Shown here piece after piece: positions 7,065 to 15,487 of a DNA stretch of 64,000 nt. The stretch covers positions 310,001 to 374,000 of the forward strand of contig NZ_JAFCNB010000002.1 in the NCBI RefSeq assembly GCF_017896165.1, written 5' to 3'. Origin of the DNA: Microbispora oryzae (GTDB lineage Bacteria; Actinomycetota; Actinomycetes; Streptosporangiales; Streptosporangiaceae). The position numbers and the translations under genes were made by a program. Under the pieces are notes generated by a model. The model did not search any database. It saw nothing but the letters and a program-made list of their open reading frames with translations, and was not told the DNA's origin. Positions within the stretch are counted from its first letter, which is position 1. Each line of letters starts with the position of its first letter.

Positions 7065-9350
7065 ATGGCCCGGGTAGGTGACTGGATCAGACGGTTCCTC
7101 GACAAACCGGGGAGCGTCGACCTCACGCCGTACCAGCGGGTGGTAGCCGAGGCGGGGAGGCTCGAAGACGAGGTCGCTCGGCGCGACGAGCTGGTGCCCG
7201 CGTCCGTGCCTCCCGAATGGGTGGGTTCCGCGGAGTTCTGCGCGGTCGTCCGCGAGGCCGCCCGCAGGGCCCTCGGCCAGCGGCCCTTCGACGTCCAGCT
7301 CGTCGGCGTCCTCGGCCTGCTCGACGGCACCGTCGTGCAGATGGCGACCGGCGAGGGCAAGACGCTGGTGGGCGCCATGGCCGCGGCCGGATTCGCGCTG
7401 CGGGGCGCTCGCGTGCACGCGGTCTCGGTCAACGACTACCTGGCCCGCCGCGACGCGGAGTGGATGGGGCCGCTGTACGAGACGCTGGGCCTGACCGCCG
7501 GGTGGATCGCGGAGCTGTCCACGCCCGAGGAGCGCAGGGAGGCGTACGCGAAGGACATCACCTACGCGGCCGTGAGCGAGCTCGGCTTCGATGTGCTGCG
7601 CGACCGGATGCGGGTGGACGCCGCCGAGCTCGTCGTGCCGCCGCCCGACGTGGCGCTGGTCGACGAGGCCGACTCGGTGCTGGTCGACGAGGCCCGCGTG
7701 CCGCTGGTGCTGGCCGGCGCGGCCGACCCGGGCGTCGCGCTTCCGGAGATGGCCGCCCTGGTCAGGCGGTTGTCGAAGGGCTACCACTACACGATCGATG
7801 AGGAGGGCCGCAGCGTCTTCCTCACGCCCAAGGGCACCGACACCGTCGAGAAGGCGCTCGGCGTCCTCCTCTACGAGCACCCCGGCATCGTCACCCAGGT
7901 CAACCTCGCGCTGCACGCGCAGGCCCTGCTGATCAGGGACGTCGACTACATCGTCCGGGACGGCCGGGTCCACCTGATCAACACGTCCCGGGGCCGGGTC
8001 GCGATGCTGCAGCGCTGGCCGGACGGCCTGCAGGCGGCCGTGGAGGCCAAGGAGCGGCTCCCCGCCTCGGAGACCGGTGAGATCCTCGACTCGCTCACCA
8101 TCCAGTCGCTGATCAGGCGCTACCCGCGCGTCTGCGGCATGACCGGTACGGCTGTCGCGGTGGCCGACCAGCTCCGCGAGTTCTACGACCTGCGGGTCGC
8201 GGTGATCCCGCCCAACCGGCCGTGCGCCCGGGCCGACGAGCCCGACCGCGTCTACCCGACCGCCGAGGCGAAGCGGCAGGCGCTGCTTGAGGAGATCTCC
8301 GCCCAGCACGCCACCGGGCGGCCGATCCTGGTCGGCACGCTCGACATCGCCGAGTCGGAGCAGCTCGACGAGGCCCTGCGCGCCCGCGGCCTGCGGCCGG
8401 TCGTCCTCAACGCGAAGAACGACGCGGAGGAGGCGGCGATCATCGCCAGGGCCGGGGAGCGCGGCGTGATCACCGTGTCGACCCAGATGGCCGGGCGCGG
8501 CACCGACATCCGCCTCGGCGGGGGCGTCCCCGAGCAGGAGGCGGAGGTCGCCGCGCTCGGCGGCCTCTACATCATCGGCACCGGACGCCACGAGAGCAGC
8601 AGGCTCGACGACCAGCTCAGGGGCCGCGCCGGACGGCAGGGCGACCCCGGCGGCTCGGTCTTCCTGGTCAGCGGGGAGGACCCGCTGCTCACGGCGTACG
8701 CCCCGGAGGAGGCGCTGCCCCCGGCCGGCGCCGGCGGGCTCGTCCGGGACCCGCGGGCCGCCGAGCTGATCGCCCACGCCCAGCGGGTGGCCGAGGGCGT
8801 CAACCTGGAGATCCACCGCAACACCTGGCGCTACACGCGGCTGATCGAGCGGCAGCGGACGGAACTGCTGGAACGGCGCGACCGGATCCTGCGGGGCGAC
8901 GCCGGGGCCGAGGCGCTGCGCGCGGCCTGCCCGGAGCGCGACCGGGAGCTGCGGGCCGCCTTCGGCGACGAGAAGGTGGATCGCGCCGCGCGGCAGATCG
9001 TGCTGTTCCACATCGACCGCTGCTGGACCGAGCACCTCGGGTTCCTGGCCGACCTGCGGGAGGGCATCCACCTGCGGGCCCTGGGCAGGCTGAACCCCCT
9101 GGACGAGTTCAACCGGGAGGCCGTGCCCGCCTACCGCGACATGCTCGACGAGATCGAGCGGCGGTCGAAGGAGTCGTTCGAGAAGGCCGACCTCACCAGG
9201 GATCTCGACGATCAGGGGCTGAAGCGTCCCACCGCCACGTGGACCTACCTGGTGCAGGACAATCCGTTCGGGTCGGACTGGGACCGGATCCTCAAGCGGG
9301 TGGCCGGCGCCCTCAAGCGCGGCAGGAGCGGCAGGATCGGCGGGAGGTGA
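7065..9350 (+). CDS. secA2: Accessory Sec translocase ATPase (SecA2 type)
   Basis: Protein-export motor of 761 aa, shorter than housekeeping SecA and without the C-terminal zinc-binding tail. Walker A MATGEGKT at 93-100, Walker B VDEADSVLVDE near 199-209, helicase motifs GMTGTA, TQMAGRGTDIRLG and DQLRGRAGRQGDPG, and the scaffold sequence RQIVLFHIDRCWTEHL. Such second SecA proteins export a subset of substrates in actinobacteria. The ATG at 7065 is preceded by TTGGAGCG; an upstream extension to 6909 lacks a ribosome site and family similarity. The next genes encode exported carbohydrate-binding proteins, but no dedicated substrate link is visible. Confidence 0.9.
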   Translation: MARVGDWIRRFLDKPGSVDLTPYQRVVAEAGRLEDEVARRDELVPASVPPEWVGSAEFCAVVREAARRALGQRPFDVQLVGVLGLLDGTVVQMATGEGKTLVGAMAAAGFALRGARVHAVSVNDYLARRDAEWMGPLYETLGLTAGWIAELSTPEERREAYAKDITYAAVSELGFDVLRDRMRVDAAELVVPPPDVALVDEADSVLVDEARVPLVLAGAADPGVALPEMAALVRRLSKGYHYTIDEEGRSVFLTPKGTDTVEKALGVLLYEHPGIVTQVNLALHAQALLIRDVDYIVRDGRVHLINTSRGRVAMLQRWPDGLQAAVEAKERLPASETGEILDSLTIQSLIRRYPRVCGMTGTAVAVADQLREFYDLRVAVIPPNRPCARADEPDRVYPTAEAKRQALLEEISAQHATGRPILVGTLDIAESEQLDEALRARGLRPVVLNAKNDAEEAAIIARAGERGVITVSTQMAGRGTDIRLGGGVPEQEAEVAALGGLYIIGTGRHESSRLDDQLRGRAGRQGDPGGSVFLVSGEDPLLTAYAPEEALPPAGAGGLVRDPRAAELIAHAQRVAEGVNLEIHRNTWRYTRLIERQRTELLERRDRILRGDAGAEALRAACPERDRELRAAFGDEKVDRAARQIVLFHIDRCWTEHLGFLADLREGIHLRALGRLNPLDEFNREAVPAYRDMLDEIERRSKESFEKADLTRDLDDQGLKRPTATWTYLVQDNPFGSDWDRILKRVAGALKRGRSGRIGGR

Positions 9351-9355
9351 ACGTG

Positions 9356-9381
9356 GGGCCCCCGCCCGCGGGCGGGGGCCC
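9356..9381. terminator. Bidirectional terminator hairpin
   Basis: Perfect 12-bp GC-only inverted repeat (GGGCCCCCGCCC with GGGCGGGGGCCC) filling the 36-bp gap between the convergent SecA2 and CBM2 genes. There is no T tract, as is common in high-GC actinobacteria. Confidence 0.75.
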
Positions 9382-9386
9382 GGCGA

Positions 9387-10238
9387 TCACGCGCAGGCGG
9401 TGCCGTTCAGGTAGAACGCCGCCGGCTCCGGGTTGGTGCCGGTGTTGGTGCCGTTGAACCCGATCGTCACCGACTTGCCGGGAGCGATGTTCTTGTTCCA
9501 CTCCCAGTTCGAGGCGACCACGGTGGCGCCGTTCTGCACCCACTGGGCCGACCAGCCGTTGGTCACGTGCTGACCGCCGGAGGGGAAGGTGAACTGGAGA
9601 CCCCACCCGCTGATCGTGGTGGTGCCGGTGTTCGTGACCTCGATCCAGCTGGACATTCCCCCGTTCCAGCCCGCCGTGCCGTACGTGACGTGGCACTTGA
9701 GGGCGGGTGGCGGCGGGGAGATGGAGGGCGACGTCGTGGGACTGATCACGTCGTTGTAGATCCGCACGATGACCGAGCCGGACCTGGCGCTGTACGCCCC
9801 CTTGGTGTCGACGGCCTCCACGTAGAGGTCGTGGTCCTCCCACGCGACGCCTGAGGGCGGCCAGGGAAGGCTCACGGTCCCTTCGGTCACCGCGGGCTGG
9901 AAGGTGGCCCGCAGCCGGGTCTCGCCGCTGGGCATCCTCTCGAACACGGAGTAGCAGGCGATGCCGTCCGCGTCGGTCGACGGGGTCCACTTCAGCCGGA
10001 CCGTGTTCATGATCGAGCTGACAATTTCGGGCGTTCCGGGCGTCGTGGGCGGGTCGTTCGGCGGGGCGCTCGGCATCGTGGGGCCGGTGTTGCACGGGAA
10101 CAGCGTCGGGGACGGGTACGAGGGCGACGGGGCCGGAGCGCCCGCCAGGCCGCCCGCCCACGCGCTCCCCGCCGCAGGGATCAGGATGGTGGCCGCGACC
10201 CCCGCGCCGGCCAACGCGCCTAGCCACGTTCTTCGCAT
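9387..10238 (-). CDS. Secreted FN3-CBM2 carbohydrate-binding protein
   Basis: Exported protein of 283 aa. The chosen ATG at 10238 begins a signal peptide (MRRTWLGALAGAGVAATIL, ending near SAWA). A Pro/Ser linker leads to a fibronectin-III-like domain (TPGTPEIV through SGSVIVRIYND), a second Pro-rich linker, and a C-terminal family 2 carbohydrate-binding module (CHVTYGTAGWNGGMSSWIEV to FYLNGTACA) with the flanking Cys pair and surface Trp residues that bind crystalline polysaccharide. No catalytic domain is present, so it is probably a binding or accessory protein for cellulose or chitin. A TGAAACGTTCA palindrome lies 116-126 bp upstream of the start. Confidence 0.88.
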   Translation of the reverse strand: MRRTWLGALAGAGVAATILIPAAGSAWAGGLAGAPAPSPSYPSPTLFPCNTGPTMPSAPPNDPPTTPGTPEIVSSIMNTVRLKWTPSTDADGIACYSVFERMPSGETRLRATFQPAVTEGTVSLPWPPSGVAWEDHDLYVEAVDTKGAYSARSGSVIVRIYNDVISPTTSPSISPPPPALKCHVTYGTAGWNGGMSSWIEVTNTGTTTISGWGLQFTFPSGGQHVTNGWSAQWVQNGATVVASNWEWNKNIAPGKSVTIGFNGTNTGTNPEPAAFYLNGTACA

Positions 10239-10352
10239 GGCGTGTCCTTCTCGTCGATCGGTCGTCATGACGAGAGTCAAACCCGAAGTCATACACGGTC
10301 AACGTCACCGGCGGGCGGCGGACGGCCCGCCCCTGATGGCGGCGGCGGCGCA

Positions 10353-10365
10353 CTGAAACGTTCAG
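10353..10365. promoter_or_regulatory. Palindrome upstream of CBM2 gene
   Basis: ctgaaacgttcag is a perfect inverted repeat (CTGAA-N3-TTCAG) about 115 bp before the CBM2 start. It resembles the GAAA/TTTC element found at a matching distance upstream of the cellulase gene (13114-13124). A shared polysaccharide-responsive repressor is possible but unproven. Confidence 0.4.
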
Positions 10366-11141
10366 CCCCCGCGATGGGGAACGCCGTCTTTCCGCACGCC
10401 GGCCCGCCTCCGGGCTCCCACCGGCGCCGCCCGGCCCCCCAGGGGTGACAGGCGGACGAGCCGGCGGGCCAGCATCCGCGCGCCGCACACGGCGACCGCG
10501 CAGACCACGATGGCCGTCATCGCCGCGCACGTCTGCGGCTCCGGCGCGGCGCCGTCGGCGGCGACCAGGCGGGCGTGGAACAGCGGGGCCGCCGCGGCGG
10601 CCTGGGCGGCGTGCGGGCACGGGTCGGGGCTGTGCGTCATGCTGTAGGCGCCCGCGGAGAAGGGCACCGGAGCGCCCTTCTTGCCCGGCCCCGCGCCCCA
10701 CTGCGTGATGACGTACCGGACGAGGATGTGCCCGGCGCCGCCCGCGCCCTCGACGCTGTAGGTGTCGCTGTTCCAGGTGCCGCCGGTGAGGTCGGCGAAG
10801 GTCTTGCCGTCGAGGTCGATCATGACCCCTCTGTCGGACGGCACGCCGGGACCGCGGTCTCCCACGAAGAACGGCATCTTCTTGTCGCCGTGGATGACGT
10901 ATCCCTTGGTGCCCATCGGCCAGCTGGGACTGGCCGCCAGGCCCTTCTGCATGGGCAGGCCCGAGGCCGGGGCGCCCGTGTCGCCGTTCACGCCGGAGCC
11001 GTCGTCCCAGTAATAGGAGGCGGTGGTCTGGCCCTGGAAGACGAAGTCGTCGCCGGCTCCGGGGCAGCCCGGGTTGCCGGCGTCATGCTGCTGGGCACGG
11101 GTGGCGACGGCCGGGGAAGCCGTCCGCCACCAGGCGCCCAC
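10362..11141 (-). CDS. Double-psi-barrel-like protein with C-terminal membrane anchor, probable 5' frameshift
   Basis: Unknown protein, 259 aa as read. The core (residues 40-165) is closely related to the secreted protein at 55577-56152: both share SY(Y/F)WDD, GDTG, PMQKGL, SPSWP and GDRGPGVPS followed by GV-M-D-DGKTFA-LTG. The DRGPG/D-DGKTF pattern recalls RlpA-type double-psi barrels (inference). Unlike the paralogue it has no signal peptide; a membrane segment lies near 206-222. The only available start is GTG 11141. An upstream frame beginning ATG 11208 would join smoothly if the G run at 11166-11170 lost one base, so a frameshift or sequencing error is likely. Confidence 0.65.
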   Translation of the reverse strand: MGAWWRTASPAVATRAQQHDAGNPGCPGAGDDFVFQGQTTASYYWDDGSGVNGDTGAPASGLPMQKGLAASPSWPMGTKGYVIHGDKKMPFFVGDRGPGVPSDRGVMIDLDGKTFADLTGGTWNSDTYSVEGAGGAGHILVRYVITQWGAGPGKKGAPVPFSAGAYSMTHSPDPCPHAAQAAAAAPLFHARLVAADGAAPEPQTCAAMTAIVVCAVAVCGARMLARRLVRLSPLGGRAAPVGARRRAGVRKDGVPHRGG

Positions 11142-11283
11142 CTGGGTCTCCGCGATGCTGGAAATGGGGGATCATCTCCTGACTGGTCACGGTCGAGTAA
11201 TCGGACATTAAGCCACGATGACCTCGTCAGGCGATATTTTGGGACGAAACTTTACCTAGGTCGGGAATCCCCCAGAGTGCGAC

Positions 11284-11327
11284 AAAAGGGGATGCGCCCC
11301 GTCCCCATGGCGGGGAGGGGCGCATCC
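11284..11327 (-). terminator. Terminator downstream of cellulase gene
   Basis: Inverted repeat with 11-bp and 4-bp paired segments (11290-11306 with 11312-11327), followed on the minus strand by TTTT at 11287-11284. It would end the cellulase transcript. Confidence 0.8.
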
Positions 11328-11375
11328 GGCACACCTACGAAGGCGTTCAGGGCCACCTCTCAGAGCACTCTGAGG

Positions 11376-11408
11376 GCGCTCTCAGGCAGCTCTCAGACCG
11401 CTCTCAGG
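11376..11408. repeat. 11-bp tandem repeat 3' of cellulase gene
   Basis: Three degenerate copies of an 11-bp unit (consensus ccgctctcagg), with further partial copies on both sides, between the cellulase stop and its terminator. The unit length matches other post-stop repeats in this window. Confidence 0.7.
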
Positions 11409-11438
11409 GCCGCTCTGAGGCCGGCTGTACGCCGCCAC

Positions 11439-13004
11439 TCAGACGACCTGCAGGCGCGCTCGCAGGCCGGCCCCGAAGTTGGTGGCCGTGCCGTTGTAGT
11501 CGCTGATCAGTGACGGACCGGTGGAGCAGTCCCAGGTGTTCCAGGTCCAGCCGAGGTAGGAGGCGCCCTTGCCGTCGAACCAGTTCATGACCTGGTCGAT
11601 GAAGGAGTGCCCGCAGTCGTTCTCGCCGATCTCTCCCGCCACCAGCGGCACCTGCGCGGCCACCGGGGCGAGCTGGCTGTCCCAGCACGACGTGCTGACG
11701 CAGCTGTTGAAGTTGTAGACGTGCCAGGCCGCGACCAGGTTGTTGAGCGGGTCGTTCGGCTTGTTCTGCAGCCACTGGGTCAGGTCGTTGGAGTACGCGA
11801 GGCCGCCGAGCATGATGATGTTGGTCGCGCCGGTCGCCCGGACCGTGTTGACCAGGCCCTGGAAGCCCGCCACCTGGTAGGGAATGCCGTTGCAGGTGCC
11901 CCCGTCCCGCCAGCAGGCCCATCCGCTGGCCGCGCTTCCGGTCGCGCGCTCCGGATAGGGCTCGTTGAACAGGTCGAAGACCACCTCGGTCTGCCCCTTG
12001 AACGCGTTCGCCACACCAGTCCAGAACTGCGGGGCGTACTGCGCGTCCGGCATGGGCTTCTGGCAGGTGGCGTGCACGTCGGAGCAGCCGGAGGAGTTGC
12101 CGGTGTACTGCCCGTAGTTCCAGTGCATCTCGACGATCGGCGTGATGCCCTTGGCGATCAGCCGGTTCACGAAGGCCTTGACCTCGTTCTGGTACGTCGT
12201 CCCGCCGTACGCGGACTGGATGTTGCCGAGGCCGAGCCAGCACTCCTCGTTGAGCGGCACGCGGACCGCGCGGACCTTCCACGCGCGCATGGCGTCGATC
12301 GCGGCGTTGTCCGTGGGGCCGTCCCAGATGCCGCGGCCCTGGACGCACATGAACTCACCGCCCGACCGGTTCACCCCCAGCAGGCGGTAGGCGGCGCCGG
12401 TGGAGGCGTTCACGATCTTGTTGCCCGAGACCTTGAGCTTCGGCGCCGTGCCCGGCTGGGTGGACGGGCTGGTGCTCGGCGAGGGGCTGGCCGACGGGCT
12501 GGCCGACGGGCTCGCCGAGGCGCTCGGTGAGACGCTCGGCGACGGGCCGGCCGATCGGCTGGGCGAGACGCTGGGAGACGGGCTCGACGGCACGCCCGTG
12601 CAGCGCGTCCCGTTCACGGTGAAGTCGGTGGGCGGGGGGTTGCTCCCGATCCAGCTTCCGTTGAAGCCGACGGTGAGGGTGGCGCCCGCGCCGAGCCACT
12701 TGTTCCAGTCGTACGGGTTCGCCGTCACCGACCGCCCGTTCTGGTTCCACGTGGCCGACCAGCCCTGGGTGATCTGCTGACCGCTGGTCGGGAACGTGAA
12801 CGCGAGCGACCACGAGCTGATCTCGTCGCCGAGGTTCTGGATCGACACACTCGCGGTGAACCCGCCCTGTCCCGTCCCCCACTCGTTTGTGGTGTACGTG
12901 ACCTTGCACGCCACCGCGGCCTCGGCCGCGGGCGCCGTCAGCAAGGCGAATCCACCGGCCGCGATCAGCCCGGCCGCGGTGAGGATGGCCCCTGTCCTTC
13001 GCAT
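11439..13004 (-). CDS. Secreted endoglucanase, CBM2-GH5
   Basis: Exported cellulase of 521 aa. Signal peptide 1-29 (ending AAEA), family 2 cellulose-binding module about 31-136 (CKVTYTTNEWGTGQGGF to FTVNGTRC), a long Ser/Pro linker 139-185, and a GH5 TIM-barrel about 190-515. The acid/base Glu348 sits in VVFDLFNEPYP and the nucleophile Glu458 in VPLVAGEIGEND; the conserved HWNYGQY and WHVYNF strands are present. It hydrolyses internal beta-1,4 bonds of cellulose or related glucans outside the cell. The start is the ATG at 13004 with GGAGGG upstream. A GAAACTTTC-type palindrome lies 110-120 bp upstream. The CelR/CebR box known from other cellulase genes is absent here. Confidence 0.93.
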   Translation of the reverse strand: MRRTGAILTAAGLIAAGGFALLTAPAAEAAVACKVTYTTNEWGTGQGGFTASVSIQNLGDEISSWSLAFTFPTSGQQITQGWSATWNQNGRSVTANPYDWNKWLGAGATLTVGFNGSWIGSNPPPTDFTVNGTRCTGVPSSPSPSVSPSRSAGPSPSVSPSASASPSASPSASPSPSTSPSTQPGTAPKLKVSGNKIVNASTGAAYRLLGVNRSGGEFMCVQGRGIWDGPTDNAAIDAMRAWKVRAVRVPLNEECWLGLGNIQSAYGGTTYQNEVKAFVNRLIAKGITPIVEMHWNYGQYTGNSSGCSDVHATCQKPMPDAQYAPQFWTGVANAFKGQTEVVFDLFNEPYPERATGSAASGWACWRDGGTCNGIPYQVAGFQGLVNTVRATGATNIIMLGGLAYSNDLTQWLQNKPNDPLNNLVAAWHVYNFNSCVSTSCWDSQLAPVAAQVPLVAGEIGENDCGHSFIDQVMNWFDGKGASYLGWTWNTWDCSTGPSLISDYNGTATNFGAGLRARLQVV

Positions 13005-13113
13005 CTCGCTTCCCTCCGTCTACGACGGTCGGAAGCGTCGTCAGCCACGGCCGCCACCGTCAACGACGAGCCGCGGCGCGCCCTTCTGAACAGCGGTGAC
13101 GGTCCGTTTCGCC

Positions 13114-13124
13114 CGAAAGTTTCA
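13114..13124 (-). promoter_or_regulatory. GAAACTTTC element upstream of cellulase
   Basis: On the minus strand the sequence reads TGAAACTTTCG, one base from the CGAAACTTTCG palindrome described upstream of Streptomyces xylanase genes. It lies 110-120 bp before the cellulase start. Function here is inferred from similarity only. Confidence 0.45.
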
Positions 13125-13150
13125 CCCCCGGGACCGTTCCGGGGCGGGAG

Positions 13151-14497
13151 TCAGCCGGGCCCGTCCTCCCGCAGCCCGCCCTCCCGCAGGGCGGCCGCCG
13201 GGACGGGGATCGCGGGGAACGGATTGTCGGGCAGCAGGATCAACCGGCGCGGCGAGTCGGCAAGTCCCGCCGCGTCGAGGTGGAGCAGCGCCGCGCCGAT
13301 GCCCGCCGCGCCGACCATGTAGCCGGTGTCCGCGGTGACGTCACCGGGCCGCAGCCGGCGGTACGCCTGATACCACCGGTAACCGGTGTCGTCGTGCGAG
13401 GTCGCCCGGCCGATGAGGTCGGCCGCCAGCGAGCGGGCGAACTCCAGGTAGTGTTCCCGGCCGGTGGCCGCCCACAGGCCGACGAACAGCTCAAGCACTC
13501 CCGCCGTGCCGCAGCACTGGCAGGCGACGTTCCAGTAGCCGGGGGACTGCTGGCTGGGCACGCCGCTGTGCTCGATCCCGTGGGCCAGCCGCTCGACCCA
13601 GTCGAGGTCGCCCGGGTCGCCGGTGACCCTGTGGAGCTCGTAGAACATCCGGGCCACCCCGGCGGAACCCGAGCAGAAGCCCAGGTAGTGGAGCCGCCGC
13701 TCCTGCGGGACGTGGTGCGGGACCAGCGCGCACTTGTCCGTGACGACGCTGATCGTGCGGACGAAGTCGGCTCCGCGCCTCGCCGCGGTCAGGAACCGCT
13801 CGTCGCCGGTCACGCCGTGCAGGCGGGCCAGCAGGAAGGCCGTCCCAGCGGTGCCGGACAGGAACCCGGGGGTCACCGCGTCGAGGGGCAGGTCGGCGCA
13901 GGGGCCGTCGCCGAAGCGGTGCCCGGGGACTGCGAGACCGGCGATCCGCTCCCCCGCCTCGACGGCCACCTCCTCGTACGCCGAGACGCCCAGCATGCCG
14001 GCGGCGTGCAGCAGCGCCAGCACGATGCCGCCGTCACCGCGCTGCGCGGGGTCGCCGGTCCAGCCGATGCCGTCGCCCATCCGCCGCACCCCGCGGACGA
14101 TCCGGTCGGCGGCGGCCCGGGCGGCGTCGACGACCTCCTCGTCGCCGGTGGCCCATCCGGTCTCCGCCATCGCGAACGCCACGCCGGCGAGGCCGTGATA
14201 GAGCGTGAGGTCGGTCTGCCCGGACCAGGTGCGGGCGAGATGCCGGGCGCCCGCGAGCGCGTCGTCGAGGTACGCCTGGTGTCCGGTGGCGGCGGCCATT
14301 TCGAGGAAGAACAGCACGATCCCGGCCGCGCCGGAGTAGAGGGACGAGGAGTGCCCGGCTCCGGCCGACCGCCCCCGGGGGTCCGGATTGGCCAGCCAGT
14401 GCCGTTCCCGGCCGTCGTCCACGGCCGCCGACCGCACCCATCGTGCGGCCAGGATGGCGGCGGTCATCGGAGTCTCAGCGCGCGGCCATGAACTCAT
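13151..14497 (-). CDS. Orphan LanC-like zinc cyclase
   Basis: Cytoplasmic alpha/alpha-barrel protein of 448 aa with the repeated Gly-rich hairpins of lanthionine cyclases (YSGAAGI, YHGLAGV, GDGGIVLA, LSGTAGTA, CSGSAGV, CCGTAGV). Probable zinc ligands are Cys275, Cys328 and Cys329; the CCG motif is that of class III/IV (LanL-type) cyclases instead of the CHG of NisC. No dehydratase, kinase domain, precursor peptide or transporter lies nearby, so it is not part of a recognisable lantibiotic cluster. Such stand-alone LanC-like proteins have unclear substrates, possibly glutathione- or thiol-adduct chemistry. The start ATG 14497 has TGAGG upstream. Confidence 0.85.
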   Translation of the reverse strand: MSSWPRAETPMTAAILAARWVRSAAVDDGRERHWLANPDPRGRSAGAGHSSSLYSGAAGIVLFFLEMAAATGHQAYLDDALAGARHLARTWSGQTDLTLYHGLAGVAFAMAETGWATGDEEVVDAARAAADRIVRGVRRMGDGIGWTGDPAQRGDGGIVLALLHAAGMLGVSAYEEVAVEAGERIAGLAVPGHRFGDGPCADLPLDAVTPGFLSGTAGTAFLLARLHGVTGDERFLTAARRGADFVRTISVVTDKCALVPHHVPQERRLHYLGFCSGSAGVARMFYELHRVTGDPGDLDWVERLAHGIEHSGVPSQQSPGYWNVACQCCGTAGVLELFVGLWAATGREHYLEFARSLAADLIGRATSHDDTGYRWYQAYRRLRPGDVTADTGYMVGAAGIGAALLHLDAAGLADSPRRLILLPDNPFPAIPVPAAALREGGLREDGPG

Positions 14498-14627
14498 GCC
14501 TCATTGTCCCACATTTTCAGTAGGTAATGGGGGTCACTTCCCCCTCACCATGGAAGCGTACGGCCACTCGCACCCGGTTCATGCGATTTGCGGCCCCGAA
14601 TCCCAGCGGGAGAGACCGGACGGCGAA

Positions 14628-14819
14628 TCAGGCCACGCCCTCGACCCCCTCACCCCACGTCCCGGCGTCGAGGCCGTGTTCGGCCGCCAGCCTCTCCAGG
14701 CCGTCCAGGCGTCCGGAGTACAGCTGGACGTCGTACTCGTCCCCGTCCTCCCTCGCTCGCCGCAGCTCCCGCCTGGCCTCGGACACCCGGGCTCGCAGTT
14801 CGGCAGTGAACTCGTCCAT
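14628..14819 (-). CDS. Small helical hypothetical protein
   Basis: Charged 63-aa protein, almost entirely predicted helix (FTAELRARVSEARRELRRAR then YDVQLYSGRLDGLERLA), compatible with a short coiled coil. It starts at ATG 14819 with a strong GGGAGGG site 3 nt upstream of the start region. The function is not recognised. The good ribosome site, codon bias and lack of a competing frame support a real gene. It lies between the LanC-like and VOC genes on the same strand. Confidence 0.7.
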   Translation of the reverse strand: MDEFTAELRARVSEARRELRRAREDGDEYDVQLYSGRLDGLERLAAEHGLDAGTWGEGVEGVA

Positions 14820-14894
14820 ACGCCCTCCCTAATCCGCGAACGCGATGATTGTCCGAAATGCGCAATTTCTCAAGTCCGCTGCCCGCGAGGTGCG

Positions 14895-15317
14895 TCAGGC
14901 GGGCGCCGCGGGGATGGTCCGCTGGTCCCGGCGGAGCGGATGGCCCGGTGGGATCTCGACGAGGACGATCGGCGTGCCGTCCGGATCCTCGATCCACATC
15001 TCCAGGAGCCCCCACGGTTCAAGGCGGGGCGGCGACGTCACGGGCAGGCCCGCCGCCGCCAGCCGGTCGTGCTCCGCCTGGACGTCGCGGACCTGGAGCC
15101 AGATCCGCGCGCCGGGCTCGCCCCGATCCCGGTCGCGCGTCCCGGCCGGGCCGCCGGAGAGTTCGAGGAATCCCTGGCCGAGGAAGAACACGACGCCCGG
15201 ATCGTCGGCGGGCCCGAACTCGCGGTAGACCGCCAGACCGAGGACCTCACCGTAGAAGCGGCGGCTCGCCGCGCGATCGGCCGGGCTCAGGAGTATTCGG
15301 CTGCTCAGCACTTCCAT
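14895..15317 (-). CDS. VOC/glyoxalase family protein
   Basis: Protein of 140 aa with the paired vicinal-oxygen-chelate modules (SSRILLSPADRAASRRFYGE with VVFFLGQGFLELSG; ARIWLQVRDVQAEHDRLAAAG with LLEMWIEDPDGTPIVLVEIP). Catalytic metal ligands are not complete enough to name a reaction. It is divergent from the PPOX gene. Not closely related to the VOC protein at 6559-6918. Confidence 0.85.
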   Translation of the reverse strand: MEVLSSRILLSPADRAASRRFYGEVLGLAVYREFGPADDPGVVFFLGQGFLELSGGPAGTRDRDRGEPGARIWLQVRDVQAEHDRLAAAGLPVTSPPRLEPWGLLEMWIEDPDGTPIVLVEIPPGHPLRRDQRTIPAAPA

Positions 15318-15376
15318 GTGACGTAGGTGCCCACGCCGGGCATGCGGATAAAGGACGGGGCACGGCGGGCCCGCTC

Positions 15377-15390
15377 GGGTCTTTCGTCCC
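15377..15390 (+). promoter_or_regulatory. DosR/DevR-like box
   Basis: gggtctttcgtccc matches 12 of 14 positions of the core of the DosR dormancy-regulon consensus (GGGACTWWAGTCCC), 97 bp upstream of the PPOX start. The genes behind it (PPOX, alcohol dehydrogenase, nearby CBS protein) are typical members of such regulons in actinobacteria. Confidence 0.5.
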
Positions 15391-15487
15391 GTCCGGTGGT
15401 GACGGTCGGCGGTGCCGGGGACCAGCCCGGTGGGCGACGCTGGTGTCGCCCGCCCGCCGGACGTCCCTTGCTCATCGGAGGTTTCTC

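Noticed and set aside
13151-15317. Lanthipeptide biosynthetic cluster around the LanC-like gene
   Set aside because: No precursor peptide, dehydratase, protease or transporter in the flanking genes; neighbours are a small helical protein and a VOC protein.
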